Positions 34,458-44,189 are shown, counted from the stretch's first letter. The stretch is 48,259 nucleotides of DNA from Desulfurococcales archaeon (GCA_027030065.1 JALVFK010000269.1:1-48259); one strand, 5' to 3'. Translations and numbers: made by a program. The notes: generated by a model from the sequence alone, not told the origin.

Positions 34458-36758
34458 ATGACTAGGAAGGGTTTATCCAAAACAGCTGGAATAGTAATAG
34501 CCGTAATCATCATAATAATTATAGCAATAGCAGCATACTATGCTACCCAAAAGCCTACAACAACTACAACAACACCAACAGTTAGTAGTCCTTCACCTAC
34601 ATCGACACCAACAACTACTTCAACACCAAGCCCAACAACAACCACTCAAACAACAACTAGCCCCACAACTACAACAACCAGCCCCTCACCTTCACCAACA
34701 ACAACTAGTTCCACGCCAACGACAACACCTAAGCCCGAGAAAGCATTCCACAAGAGAATGATCTATATTATAAACAATGACCCGGTACCAAGAATAAACA
34801 TGCTGCAATCGGGTACTGCTGATGCTGCTGCAATACCATTAGAAAACATACCAGATGTTGAAGGATATACTATGGGCAACTACAAGATTGTAGTAGAGAA
34901 AGGATTACTAGAGCCCTCAATCGTTTATGTTGTATTAAACTGTAACAAGGCCCCATTTAATAACACATTAGTGAGACAAGCATTAGCCTATGCAGTACCA
35001 TACGAGGTAATAATACAAACAGTTTATGAGGGCTACCTAAAACCATTACATGGAATCATACCATATGGATTCCTAGGATACACAACGTACAATATAATAA
35101 ACTATACTGCAATACCCTATGAGGAGAGACTGAACAAGGCCAAGGAACTATTACAGAAAGCCGGAATAGATCCAACTCAGTACACCTTTGAGATATGGTA
35201 TAATGCTGGTAACACCCAGAGAGAAAAAATAGCAACGCTACTATCAGAAAGCTGGGGTAGACTCGGATTCAAGACATCAACTAGATCACTAGAATGGCCA
35301 GTATATCTAAGCAAAGTTGAGAACGGAGAATTCGACGTATACATTATCGGGTGGGCACCAGACTACTTAGACCCAGATAACTATGTTGGACCACTATTCT
35401 ATGGAGGAACAAAGTTCAAGGAGGTAAACGTTGTTGAAGTACAATCACCGGGCGATGTAGGAAAGTATGTTAAGAATGCCGTAGTATTTGACACCGAGAA
35501 ATACTATGTAGTAGTAGGCGAGAAGGGAACTGGCGCAAGTGTGTCAGTAAGCGGTAAACCATTCATAGTTGTATCATACATAGTAGATGAGGACAAAACA
35601 AAGCCTATAGAAAACTCAACAGGCTTCGTTGATATAGATCCAGCATTCTATAGAAACACTACTGTAGATGCATTAGCGATTGCTGGAAGAAGAGAGGCTA
35701 ACCCGGAGATAAGAGAAGCAATATACAACGCATTATTCCAGGCATCAAATAGAGAAGTCCCCATAATACTATTAGGGCAATATGTACTAGTAAGACCATA
35801 TTGGAACTGGCTACACGGCAGATACTATCACCCAACACTAGCAGAAAGATACGATCTACTATGGGAGGATCCAGGCGCTCCAACAGTAAACACTGGTATC
35901 AAAGACTACGTAAACGATCCAAACACCTATGTTGTAGCAACAATAGGCTGGCCAGACACCTTCGATCCAGCATTCAACTACGAGACCTTTGGATGGGCTA
36001 TATTCCACAACATAGGTGATACACTAGTAACCTATTGGAAGGAGGAGACAAAAGAAGTCTCACCAGACCTAGCAGTCGCATGGGTACATAACAAGGACTC
36101 AACAGAATGGTATTTCGTTATAAGAGGAGGAGTAAAAGCCTACGACCCATGGCACAACAAGGTCTACAACATAACTGCGCTAGACATGCTATTCACTATA
36201 TGGAGGGTAGCTAGACTAGAAGGAGATCCCTCATGGATGGTCACGGAGTTCATAGACACCAATAACTCCAAAGTCTATACCGAAGAAGAGTTCGACCAAA
36301 TATTAAAGAATAACGAACTAATAGCAGAATACAAGGGACAGTCAAAAGTAGTTAAATCATTAGACGAGCTACTAGACTTCTTCGGCTACAAGGGCAAGAC
36401 AGCAGGAGTACTGTACATCAAACTATACTATCCATACGGACCAATACTAAGCATATTAGCTGATCCATTCTTAATGGTTATACCAGCACAATACCTATTC
36501 GACAATGTAGATCAGTTGAAGGGTAAATACGAGGAAGCCATGAATGCTGCAGAATGGGGTAAGAATCCATCAGCATGGGCAAAGTACATCGGTAAGGGTG
36601 AGCAAGAACCAACACACCAATATCTACACAAATTCCCAGTAGGCACCGGGCCATACTATGTCAAGGAATACGTTGAGGGAAGCCACATAGTATTAGAATA
36701 CAACCCATACTACTGGAATACAACTCTATGGGAGAACCTCTACGGATTCAAACCTTAA
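34458..36758 (+). CDS. Family 5 solute-binding protein, apparently circularly permuted
   Basis: A 766-residue extracytoplasmic binding protein. Residues 1-30 are a class III (pilin-like) signal, with likely cleavage after Gly5 (RKG|LSKTAG) before a long Ile-rich helix; 31-93 is a Thr/Ser/Pro linker. The order of the mature domain is reversed: residues 94-475 match the usual C-terminal half (INMLQSGTADAAAIP, VRQALAYAVPYEVI, DVYIIGWAPDYLDPDNY), and 476-766 the usual N-terminal half (WPDTFDPAFNYET, VSPDLAVAW, GTGPYYVKEY, YNPYYWN). The join falls after the normal C-terminus and the cut at the YW hinge. It binds peptides or oligosaccharides for the transporter downstream. AAAGGG precedes the ATG. 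Confidence 0.88.
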   Translation: MTRKGLSKTAGIVIAVIIIIIIAIAAYYATQKPTTTTTTPTVSSPSPTSTPTTTSTPSPTTTTQTTTSPTTTTTSPSPSPTTTSSTPTTTPKPEKAFHKRMIYIINNDPVPRINMLQSGTADAAAIPLENIPDVEGYTMGNYKIVVEKGLLEPSIVYVVLNCNKAPFNNTLVRQALAYAVPYEVIIQTVYEGYLKPLHGIIPYGFLGYTTYNIINYTAIPYEERLNKAKELLQKAGIDPTQYTFEIWYNAGNTQREKIATLLSESWGRLGFKTSTRSLEWPVYLSKVENGEFDVYIIGWAPDYLDPDNYVGPLFYGGTKFKEVNVVEVQSPGDVGKYVKNAVVFDTEKYYVVVGEKGTGASVSVSGKPFIVVSYIVDEDKTKPIENSTGFVDIDPAFYRNTTVDALAIAGRREANPEIREAIYNALFQASNREVPIILLGQYVLVRPYWNWLHGRYYHPTLAERYDLLWEDPGAPTVNTGIKDYVNDPNTYVVATIGWPDTFDPAFNYETFGWAIFHNIGDTLVTYWKEETKEVSPDLAVAWVHNKDSTEWYFVIRGGVKAYDPWHNKVYNITALDMLFTIWRVARLEGDPSWMVTEFIDTNNSKVYTEEEFDQILKNNELIAEYKGQSKVVKSLDELLDFFGYKGKTAGVLYIKLYYPYGPILSILADPFLMVIPAQYLFDNVDQLKGKYEEAMNAAEWGKNPSAWAKYIGKGEQEPTHQYLHKFPVGTGPYYVKEYVEGSHIVLEYNPYYWNTTLWENLYGFKP

Positions 36759-36770
36759 AACCATAAAATC

Positions 36771-36776
36771 TTTTTT
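36771..36776 (+). terminator. T-run terminator after the binding-protein gene
   Basis: A run of six T (36771-36776) lies 12 bases after the stop of the binding-protein gene. In archaea, U-rich stretches end transcripts without a hairpin. A second TATA-like element (GGTTAAAAACTTATAAC, ~36792-36808) follows before the permease gene. This suggests the abundant binding protein is made from a separate or partly terminated transcript. Confidence 0.45.
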
Positions 36777-36853
36777 ACCCCTTCAATACACTAGGTTAAA
36801 AACTTATAACACTCATCTTAGAACCTCATCTAAACCGAGCTCCGGTGTAGGCT

Positions 36854-37894
36854 GTGGCAGAGCTAAAGAGGTTCCTTATAAGGAGGCTTGTCACGTTTAT
36901 TCCAACACTCATAGGTGTTACTCTTCTTGTATTCATTATAGCTAACTTAATCCCAGCAGACCCGGCTAGAGCCTGGGCTGGTGGAGAAAAAGCTAGTCCC
37001 GAAGTGATTGAAAGGATTAGAGAGGAGTATCATTTAAATGATCCATGGTATGTACAATATGTTTTCCTAATGAAAAAATTGTTTACCAACGATATAGTTA
37101 GTCCTAGAACTCATAACAAGATATGGGATGACCTTATCTTCGGTACTAGTCAAGGCGTTGCAGGTGCTGGTACAAAGTACGGTAGATTCTTCATAACACT
37201 GCAACTAACTCTCTTTGCTTTCTTGTATATAGTCTTCATAGGTATACCTTTAGGAATACTCTCGGCTCTAAAGAAGGATTCTCTATTGGACAGTACTGTG
37301 AGAACTCTTGCACTCGTAGGTGTTTCGACACCAGTATTCTGGTTAGGATACTTGTTAATCTATATATTCTTTGTAAGATTCCGTGTAATAGAGCTAGCAG
37401 GGTTCCCCGAGCCTACACAACGTATAACTGGCATCATGGTAATAGATGCACTCCTACTTGGAGAAAACGATATAGCTATACAAATAATTAATAGACTCGC
37501 ACTACCTGCATTTGTACTTGGCTTCATTGGAATAGGGGTTATAGCTAGAATTACACGAAACTCTTTCCTAGAAACATGGAATGCCGACTATATAGAATTC
37601 GGTAAAGCCCGAGGACTACGGAAGTCTAGGCTGATGAGACATGCATTAAAGAATGCTTTGGTTCCTATAGTAACCGTTCTAGGCTTACAGTTTGGAGGAC
37701 TTTTAGGTGGGGCACCAATCACTGAAACCGTTTTCGGCATACCGGGTATGGGACGCTACATGGTGGAAGCCATCCGTAATTTCGATTACCCCGCCTTAAT
37801 AGGTGGTGTACTATTATTCGCTTTAATATACATGCTAGCTAACTTGATCGTCGATATAGCATATGCCTTCATAGATCCAAGAGTAAGATACTAG
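36854..37894 (+). CDS. dppB: ABC transporter permease, DppB family
   Basis: A 346-residue inner-membrane permease with about six helices. It shows the N-terminal RRLVTFIPTLIGVTLLVF signature of DppB/OppB, the domain start LTLFAFLYIVFIGIPLGIL, and the ATPase-coupling EAA loop YIEFGKARGLRKSRLMRHALKNALVP (by segments, positions ~255-280). It is the first permease of the dipeptide/oligosaccharide importer fed by the binding protein upstream. GTG start; dppC begins 11 bases after its stop with AGGAGG between. Confidence 0.9.
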   Translation: MAELKRFLIRRLVTFIPTLIGVTLLVFIIANLIPADPARAWAGGEKASPEVIERIREEYHLNDPWYVQYVFLMKKLFTNDIVSPRTHNKIWDDLIFGTSQGVAGAGTKYGRFFITLQLTLFAFLYIVFIGIPLGILSALKKDSLLDSTVRTLALVGVSTPVFWLGYLLIYIFFVRFRVIELAGFPEPTQRITGIMVIDALLLGENDIAIQIINRLALPAFVLGFIGIGVIARITRNSFLETWNADYIEFGKARGLRKSRLMRHALKNALVPIVTVLGLQFGGLLGGAPITETVFGIPGMGRYMVEAIRNFDYPALIGGVLLFALIYMLANLIVDIAYAFIDPRVRY

Positions 37895-37905
37895 GAGGAT
37901 TAACT

Positions 37906-39027
37906 ATGAGTGCAGAAGAAGTCTACGAGAAGAAACTATTGGATCATTTAAGCGACTTCTTCATAAAAGCAGTAGTTAGGATTATGGACTCGATAAAACC
38001 TGGATGGAGTATTAGAAACAAGTCAAGAATAGATGAATGGAGGCTAATGCTCTACGCGTTAAATAGATCGCCTACTGGTATAGTTGGCTTAATACTTGTA
38101 GCATCATTTATAATAATAGGTATTTTTGGCCCCCTTGTCGCTCCCTATAGCTATAGTGATCTACTAGTATTCAAGAACAGTCACTATAGGTTCATACCTC
38201 CTGGAGGAACAGGGCCTGGCGGAGAAGTCTTCTTACTTGGAACCGATGATTATGGAAGAGATATGTTGTCTCTAATATTATATGGTGCTAGGACTTCCCT
38301 AGTCGTTGCACTACTTGTAATGATCTTTGGCGCCCCCATAGGAATAATATTGGGACTCATATCAGGGTACTATGGCGGTAAAATAGATGAACTAATTATG
38401 AGGATCACTGATATATTCTTAGCGTTCCCAGGACTAATACTTGCCATAGCTTTCGCCGCCACGTTACCCGATAGGGTAAGAGGGCTTTTAGAAGCTAATC
38501 CATGGCTACAGAATATCATGTTATCATTGTTCGCGTTGGATCCAGCTGATGCCCCTAGGCTCGCTAACTTGTTATCGGTTATTGTTGCAATAGTTATAGT
38601 ATGGTGGCCTGGCTATACGAGAATAGTTAGAGGTAGCACTCTTTCAGCCAGAGAAAACGTTTATGTTGAAGCAGCTCGAGCTATGGGTATGAGTTCCTGG
38701 GGAATAATGTTTAAGCATATCTTCCCCAATATACTAGCACCAATACTCGTAATACTCACACTCGATGTTGGCTCAGTAATACTAGTTGAAGCTGGCTTAA
38801 GCTATCTAGGCATAGGTGCTCAGCCACCAATCGCGGATTGGGGACGAATAGTCTACGATGGCTCTAGATGGCTTATAAGGGGATACTGGTGGCTCAGCCT
38901 CCTTCCAGGCGTTTTCATACTGCTAACAGTATTGGGATTCAACTTACTAGGCGACGCCTTAAGAGACGTATTAGATCCCAAGGCTAGGAGGAGTATTGAG
39001 TTTAAGTTAAAGAAAAAGAAGAGGTAG
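37906..39027 (+). CDS. dppC: ABC transporter permease, DppC family
   Basis: A 373-residue permease. The soluble N-terminus is ~60 residues long; then LILVASFIIIGIFGPLVAPY, the conserved LLGTDDYGRDMLSLILYGART and the EAA loop YVEAARAMGMSSWGIMFKHIFPNILAP. LSYLGIGAQPPIADWG is the usual C-terminal periplasmic motif. With DppB it forms the channel. Start ATG at 37906 after AGGAGG; dppD follows after six bases. Confidence 0.9.
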   Translation: MSAEEVYEKKLLDHLSDFFIKAVVRIMDSIKPGWSIRNKSRIDEWRLMLYALNRSPTGIVGLILVASFIIIGIFGPLVAPYSYSDLLVFKNSHYRFIPPGGTGPGGEVFLLGTDDYGRDMLSLILYGARTSLVVALLVMIFGAPIGIILGLISGYYGGKIDELIMRITDIFLAFPGLILAIAFAATLPDRVRGLLEANPWLQNIMLSLFALDPADAPRLANLLSVIVAIVIVWWPGYTRIVRGSTLSARENVYVEAARAMGMSSWGIMFKHIFPNILAPILVILTLDVGSVILVEAGLSYLGIGAQPPIADWGRIVYDGSRWLIRGYWWLSLLPGVFILLTVLGFNLLGDALRDVLDPKARRSIEFKLKKKKR

Positions 39028-39033
39028 ATAGCA

Positions 39034-40023
39034 GTGGAGATGTGTAAGCCTATACTCGAAGTAAGAGATCTATACGTTAACTTCTATACTTATGCAGGTA
39101 TAGTTAAAGCGATAGACGGTGTAAGCTTTACGGTATGTGAGGGAGAAACGTTCTGCCTTGTAGGTGAGACTGGATGCGGTAAAACTGTTACTTCACGAGC
39201 AATAACTAGATTAGTACCAGAGCCCGGTAGGATAGAGAAAGGCGAAGTAATCTACTATACACCTTACGGTAAGATAAACTTACTAGAACTCCCCGAGGAA
39301 AAACTTAGAGAAATTAGAGGAAAAGAAATAGCATACATATTCCAGGACCCTGCTGCAGCCCTAGACCCTTTATACACTATTGGTTATCAGATAGCCGAGA
39401 CCATGGTTGAACATAAAACAGTATCCAAGTGGAAGGAAGCATTCATAAAAGCCGTAGAAGTGCTCAGGAGCGTACTCATGCCTGATCCGGAGAAGAGAGT
39501 AAAAGCTTATCCACATGAACTTAGCGGCGGTATGAAACAGCGTAGCGTGATAGGTATAGGGTTAAGTAATCAGCCACGTATAATTATTGCAGACGAACCC
39601 ACATCATATCTCGACGTAACTATACAAGCTCAGATAATGGACTTGTTACGTAAGCTTAAGAAGGAAAGGAAGCTAACAATTATCCTCATAACACACAATA
39701 TGGGCCTCGTGGCAGAAATGTGCGATAGAGTAGCCGTAATGTATGCTGGAAACATTGTAGAACTGGGGACGGTAGAACAAGTATTTAAGAACCCATTACA
39801 TCCCTATACTAAGGGCCTCCTAAGAGCAGTACCCAATCCCCTAACAAAGATAGAAAAACTTGAAGCGATTCCTGGCACAGTACCCAACCTAATATATCCT
39901 CCACCAGGGTGCAGGTTCCATCCAAGATGTAGTTATACCATGGATATCTGTAAACGTGAGAAGCCTAGATTAGTAGAAGTAGAGCCAGGACACCACGTTG
40001 CATGTTGGCTTTATTCGAGGTGA
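39034..40023 (+). CDS. dppD: ABC transporter ATP-binding protein, DppD family
   Basis: A 329-residue ATPase: Walker A GETGCGKT, Q-loop IFQDPAAALDP, signature LSGGMKQR, Walker B IIIADEPT and H-loop THNMGLV. The C-terminal oligopeptide extension has [13 protein letters not shown] ... CKREKPRL, with cysteines that bind an Fe-S cluster in some family members. It pairs with DppF. A 33-base stretch coding [11 protein letters not shown] is identical to the one in dppF. GTG start six bases after dppC. Confidence 0.9.
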   Translation: MEMCKPILEVRDLYVNFYTYAGIVKAIDGVSFTVCEGETFCLVGETGCGKTVTSRAITRLVPEPGRIEKGEVIYYTPYGKINLLELPEEKLREIRGKEIAYIFQDPAAALDPLYTIGYQIAETMVEHKTVSKWKEAFIKAVEVLRSVLMPDPEKRVKAYPHELSGGMKQRSVIGIGLSNQPRIIIADEPTSYLDVTIQAQIMDLLRKLKKERKLTIILITHNMGLVAEMCDRVAVMYAGNIVELGTVEQVFKNPLHPYTKGLLRAVPNPLTKIEKLEAIPGTVPNLIYPPPGCRFHPRCSYTMDICKREKPRLVEVEPGHHVACWLYSR

Positions 40024-40026
40024 CAT

Positions 40027-40995
40027 ATGGTGAGTGAAACACTTGTACGAGTAGAGAATCTGAAGAAGTATTTCCCTATAAAGGGCCTGTTATTCACAAA
40101 GGCTTATGTGAGAGCTGTCGATGGTATAAGTTTTGAGATACGTAAAGGTGAAACCCTAGGCTTAGTTGGAGAGAGTGGTTGTGGTAAGACAACAACTGGC
40201 AGATTATTGCTCAGATTAATAGAGCCTACAAGCGGCAAGATAATCTTCGAGAACAGAGACATATCAAAGCTGAAGGGTAAGGCGCTAAAGGAGTTTAGGA
40301 GAGAAGCACAAATGGTGTTTCAGGATCCTTATACTAGCCTGGATCCCCGTATGACTGTCTTTGATATAATAATGGAGCCTCTCAGAATACATCATATAAA
40401 GGTGCCTGATCCGGAAAAATTCGTTATAGATCTATTATATAAGGTCGGATTAAATGAAACACACATCTATAGATATCCTCATGAGTTTTCTGGAGGGCAG
40501 AGGCAGAGGATAGCCATAGCGCGTGTTCTAGCATTAAGGCCTAAATTCATTGTACTAGATGAACCTACTTCTGCTCTAGACGTATCGGTGCAGGCCCAGA
40601 TATTAAACCTATTAAAAGAATTACAAAAAGAATACAATCTAACCTACCTATTCATTAGCCACGACCTAGGAGTAGTCAAGTATATGAGTGATAGAGTTGC
40701 CGTAATGTATCTTGGAAAAATAGTTGAACTAGCACCAGCCGAAGAACTATTTGAAAAACCATTACACCCGTATACTCAAATGCTCTTAGCAGCACTTCCA
40801 ATACCAGATCCCGAATACCATAAGAAGAAGCCGAGGACAAAGATTCTAGGAGAGCCTGGGAGCCCTATTAACCCTCCACCAGGGTGCAGGTTCCATCCAA
40901 GATGTCCTATAGTAAAGGATAAGTGTAGGAGAGAGGAACCTCCACTCGTTGAGGTTGAGCGGGATCACTGGGTTGCTTGCTGGCATTATGGTTGA
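40027..40995 (+). CDS. dppF: ABC transporter ATP-binding protein, DppF family
   Basis: A 322-residue ATPase: Walker [11 protein letters not shown]-loop [12 protein letters not shown], signature FSGGQRQR, Walker [10 protein letters not shown]-loop [15 protein letters not shown]-terminal [11 protein letters not shown] and [20 protein letters not shown] carry the four conserved cysteines. It powers import together with DppD. The ATG at 40027 is three bases after the dppD stop. Its last 10 bases overlap the convergent methyltransferase gene. Confidence 0.9.
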   Translation: MVSETLVRVENLKKYFPIKGLLFTKAYVRAVDGISFEIRKGETLGLVGESGCGKTTTGRLLLRLIEPTSGKIIFENRDISKLKGKALKEFRREAQMVFQDPYTSLDPRMTVFDIIMEPLRIHHIKVPDPEKFVIDLLYKVGLNETHIYRYPHEFSGGQRQRIAIARVLALRPKFIVLDEPTSALDVSVQAQILNLLKELQKEYNLTYLFISHDLGVVKYMSDRVAVMYLGKIVELAPAEELFEKPLHPYTQMLLAALPIPDPEYHKKKPRTKILGEPGSPINPPPGCRFHPRCPIVKDKCRREEPPLVEVERDHWVACWHYG

Positions 40996-42281
40996 TGTAT
41001 TATTTTTGATATAAAGAATCCTTCTGTTCTATGGATATGGGGGAAAAACCTTCTCACTTTAGCAGCTATACTGTATGTGCTGTATCCAGGATGCCCTTTT
41101 CGTAGAGGTTCTTCTAGTATTATATTTGGCTTGTTCTTTACTATTTTCTCTATGATCTCTTCTCCTTCCCATGGGATTAGAGAACATGTAGCATAGATCG
41201 TTTCTTCTGCTTCTTCAACCACGGTGTTGAGGAGCCCGTATTGAATTTTAGGGAATCTTTTTATCCATGAGATATCGTCTAAGTGAAGTTTTACTGCTGG
41301 ATCTCTGGGAATGGTTCCACTTGAACTACATGGTGCGTCTAGTAGGGCTTTGTCTACTCTACTACGGGTTATCCTATGTATTGAGTCCGCTAACAGTATT
41401 TCTACTCTGTTCATGTCCACACCGTAATGTCTGAGTAATTTTACCATACTGTTCAATCTATTCCTCGATATATCTATGAGGATGAGGTCAGCTTTATTAT
41501 CGGTTAACTGCATTATCAAACTAGCCTTAATCCCAGGAGCTGCGCATGCATCAAGGAATTTCTCGTTAGGTTTAGGTTTTAGTGCTTCTACAACCATAGC
41601 ACTTGCTTTATCCTGTGTTATTATATAGCCTTGTTTTAATAGTTCTAGCTGATATAAGGGTTTCTTATAGTCTATTACTTTAAGCATATACCATAAATCT
41701 TCATCAACTTCGAAAACCACATCTTCAGCCTCTAATAGTTTAAGCGCCTTATCGTAGTCTATCTTCAACGTATTTATCCTTATCCAATAGTATTCTTTGT
41801 TCATAGCATCTAAGAGCTTAGACGCCTCGATATAACCAATGCGTTCGACTATTAGTTTGGTGAACCATAGGGGATAGGATTTCTCAATGGCTAGTTTCTC
41901 TATTCTATCCTCTACACTAGCAATAATCTCATCGAAGACTATGTGTTTCGGAAGAGATTTAACATACTTTCTTCTGACTCTATTATATTCTTTTAAGTCT
42001 TCAAGATATTTTTCTCCAAAGAAGCTTAACCACAACATTACTAGTCTTCTATAACCCTTATTGGCTCCATATATTTTTCTTTCAAGAAATCTTAGCTTGT
42101 AGTAATCTAACGTAATCCTCCATGATACCTCATAGAATCTTCTAAGACTATAACCCTTCAATTTATCCTTCATATCCCTAACAACATATTGAAACGCCTT
42201 ATCAAATGATAACTTATGCTTGTGCGCATAGTATAGTAGCCTTGACGCAAATGCTACCAAATGCTTGAGATACTTTGACAC
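40986..42281 (-). CDS. RNA m5C methyltransferase (NOP2/Sun, RsmB-like)
   Basis: A 431-residue SAM-dependent methyltransferase. Catalytic features: AdoMet-binding DACAAPGIKASL, LIDISRNRL, the DAPCSSSGTIPRDP motif (release/general base) and YATCSLIPWEGEE with the nucleophilic cysteine (TCS). The N-terminal ~200 residues are helical, in the NusB/RsmB-like manner. It methylates C5 of cytosine in rRNA or tRNA. The GTG start at 42281 follows GGTAGA. The divergent neighbour is a phosphate permease. Confidence 0.87.
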   Translation of the reverse strand: MSKYLKHLVAFASRLLYYAHKHKLSFDKAFQYVVRDMKDKLKGYSLRRFYEVSWRITLDYYKLRFLERKIYGANKGYRRLVMLWLSFFGEKYLEDLKEYNRVRRKYVKSLPKHIVFDEIIASVEDRIEKLAIEKSYPLWFTKLIVERIGYIEASKLLDAMNKEYYWIRINTLKIDYDKALKLLEAEDVVFEVDEDLWYMLKVIDYKKPLYQLELLKQGYIITQDKASAMVVEALKPKPNEKFLDACAAPGIKASLIMQLTDNKADLILIDISRNRLNSMVKLLRHYGVDMNRVEILLADSIHRITRSRVDKALLDAPCSSSGTIPRDPAVKLHLDDISWIKRFPKIQYGLLNTVVEEAEETIYATCSLIPWEGEEIIEKIVKNKPNIILEEPLRKGHPGYSTYSIAAKVRRFFPHIHRTEGFFISKIIHQP

Positions 42282-42466
42282 GTTATCTACCTTGTCATCA
42301 GAGGAGATACCTACTATTGGGGATAATGATTATTTTTATAACATAAAAGTTTTAATTGTCTCCCTTCTTTCCGAAACACGGAAAATATTCGTTGATGCTA
42401 CTTGGATGAATTCAACACGCTATGGCTACTCCAGTATTATTCCAATAACCTCTTGGTGTTAGGAGA

Positions 42467-43498
42467 TTGATTGGAGTAGACATATATGTTGTATTAGGGC
42501 TTCTAGCCGCGTTATATATAGCGTGGAACCTCGGTGCAAATGATGCGGCAAATCCAACGAATATGGCTGTGGGTTCTGGAGCTATTACACTTAAGAAAGC
42601 AATACTGTTGTTCGCGGTCTTTGCAGCTATAGGCGCTATTGCACAAGGATACATGGTTATGAAGACTATTGGTAAGGGTGTTGTACCCGATATAGATGCC
42701 GTTGGAGCTCTCTCGGCTAGTGTTGCTGCTGGTCTATGGGTAACTCTTTCGACATGGAAGGGATTGCCTGTCTCTACTACGCATAGCAGTGTTGGTGCAG
42801 TATTGGGAATAGGTTTTGCATACATGGTATTAAAGCATCAGCAAACCCCAATTAACTGGGATGTTGTAGGGAAAGTAGTGTTAAGCTGGATTACTTCTCC
42901 TCTATTAGCAATAGTCTTAAGCATTGGTTTATACATGTTGTTTTCAAAAATAGCTCTAAGCCTATATAGTAAAGGCTACAACGTCGACAAAATCTTCAAG
43001 TACTTATTGCTTGCTAGCCTAGCATTCTCGGCATATGCCTATGGTACAAACGATGTTGGTAACGCAACGGGGGTATACGTAACGGTTATATCAAAATTGT
43101 ACGGACTCCCCGATATGAATACTATGTTCTTCTTAGCCTTACTTGGTTCAGCGGGTATAGCTTTAGGAGCTTTTACCTGGGGTTATAGGGTTATAAGAAC
43201 GGTGGGCTTCGAGATAACGAGACTAGACTATGTAACGGGTAGTGCTGCGGGTTTATCTAATGCCCTCATAGTTTGGGTCTTTAGTACAGTCCCTAAGATA
43301 TTGTTTGGCTATGGTATGCCGATATCAACAACCCATGCAAGCGTTTCCTCAATCATAGGTGTTGGCATTGCTAAGGAAAGGAGCTTAAAGGCTATTAACT
43401 GGAAGACTGTTGGAGTTATAATAATCTCATGGTTACTCACAGTACCTATAGCTGCATCAATTAGTTTTATAATATACTTTATACTAACCATTATATGA
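42467..43498 (+). CDS. pit: Inorganic phosphate transporter, PiT family
   Basis: A 343-residue membrane permease with about ten helices. The two GANDxxN repeats of PiT are present: LGANDAANPTNMAVGSGA (N-terminal) and YGTNDVGNATGVYV (middle), plus two PxSTTHxxV motifs (LPVSTTHSSVGAV and MPISTTHASVSSI). It imports phosphate by coupling to Na+ or H+. The start at TTG 42467 lies after GGTG/AGGAG. A PhoU-like gene follows 10 bases later, the usual pairing. Confidence 0.9.
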   Translation: MIGVDIYVVLGLLAALYIAWNLGANDAANPTNMAVGSGAITLKKAILLFAVFAAIGAIAQGYMVMKTIGKGVVPDIDAVGALSASVAAGLWVTLSTWKGLPVSTTHSSVGAVLGIGFAYMVLKHQQTPINWDVVGKVVLSWITSPLLAIVLSIGLYMLFSKIALSLYSKGYNVDKIFKYLLLASLAFSAYAYGTNDVGNATGVYVTVISKLYGLPDMNTMFFLALLGSAGIALGAFTWGYRVIRTVGFEITRLDYVTGSAAGLSNALIVWVFSTVPKILFGYGMPISTTHASVSSIIGVGIAKERSLKAINWKTVGVIIISWLLTVPIAASISFIIYFILTII

Positions 43499-43508
43499 GG
43501 CCCAGAGT

Positions 43509-44171
43509 ATGGTTGCAACTTGGGGCTGGATTGCCCGTACACGGCAAAGAGAAATAATAGAAATGTACAATAGACATATAGATAAGATTATTGAAACAGT
43601 TGAACATACACTTAGAATGATAGAATACTATAAGATTAGAGACCTAGAGAACGCAAGGAAGGAATACGAGATCGTTTTTGAAAGAGAGAAAGAAGCTGAT
43701 GATATTAAGAGACAAATAATAGCCGAGCTATCAAAGGAACTCTTCCATCCAATAGATAGAGAAGAACTATTGAGAATGATTCTCACAACTGATGATATAG
43801 CAGCCTATGCTAAAGCAATGACTCGTAGACTGTTGCTAATAATAGAGGAGGAACTCGATGAGGGAATAGTTGAAGACTTAATGAGGATGGCAGCACGCAT
43901 ACTAGATGCAACGAAGCTAATTAAGGAGGCTGCTAGAAAACTAATAGAGAGCCCCAAGGAGGCATTAAAAATAGCTGACCGTATAGAGAGGTTGGAGGAG
44001 GAAGTTGATGAGATAAGAATGGAGGCATTGGAGAAAGTTATGGTGTTTTGTGATAAGTCCAAGAACTCGCTATGTATTATCTCTAAGGATCTAGTAGATT
44101 CTCTAGAAAACGCTAGTGATAGATGTGAAGATACCGCTGATGTAATACGTAGTATAGCGTTACTAAGATAA
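43509..44171 (+). CDS. PhoU-like DUF47 protein
   Basis: A 220-residue all-helical protein of the DUF47/PhoU-divergent family. The repeated acidic heptads (FEREKEADDIKRQIIAELSKELF, HPIDREELLRMILTTDDIA, SLENASDRCEDTADVI) include the E-x3-D-x2 motif that binds metal in PhoU. Such proteins regulate the neighbouring PiT transporter. ATG at 43509, ten bases after the pit stop. Followed immediately by a short hairpin with a T-run. Confidence 0.87.
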   Translation: MVATWGWIARTRQREIIEMYNRHIDKIIETVEHTLRMIEYYKIRDLENARKEYEIVFEREKEADDIKRQIIAELSKELFHPIDREELLRMILTTDDIAAYAKAMTRRLLLIIEEELDEGIVEDLMRMAARILDATKLIKEAARKLIESPKEALKIADRIERLEEEVDEIRMEALEKVMVFCDKSKNSLCIISKDLVDSLENASDRCEDTADVIRSIALLR

Positions 44172-44189
44172 CGCTTCAAGCGTCTTTTC
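44171..44189 (+). terminator. Hairpin plus T-run after the pit-phoU pair
   Basis: ACGCT (44171-44175) and AGCGT (44179-44183) form a 5-bp stem with a 3-base loop, then CTTTT. It begins at the last base of the PhoU-like stop codon. This resembles a short intrinsic terminator; archaea mostly use T-runs, so the hairpin may serve as 3'-end protection. Confidence 0.4.

Noticed and set aside
34540-34761. Open frame coding a Gln/His/Leu-rich protein
   Set aside because: It is the +1 shadow of the Thr/Ser/Pro linker of the binding-protein gene, caused by repetitive ACA/CAA codons.
42250-42300. TGATGA on the minus strand as a C box of a C/D RNA
   Set aside because: It lies just before the methyltransferase start with no CTGA at guide distance.
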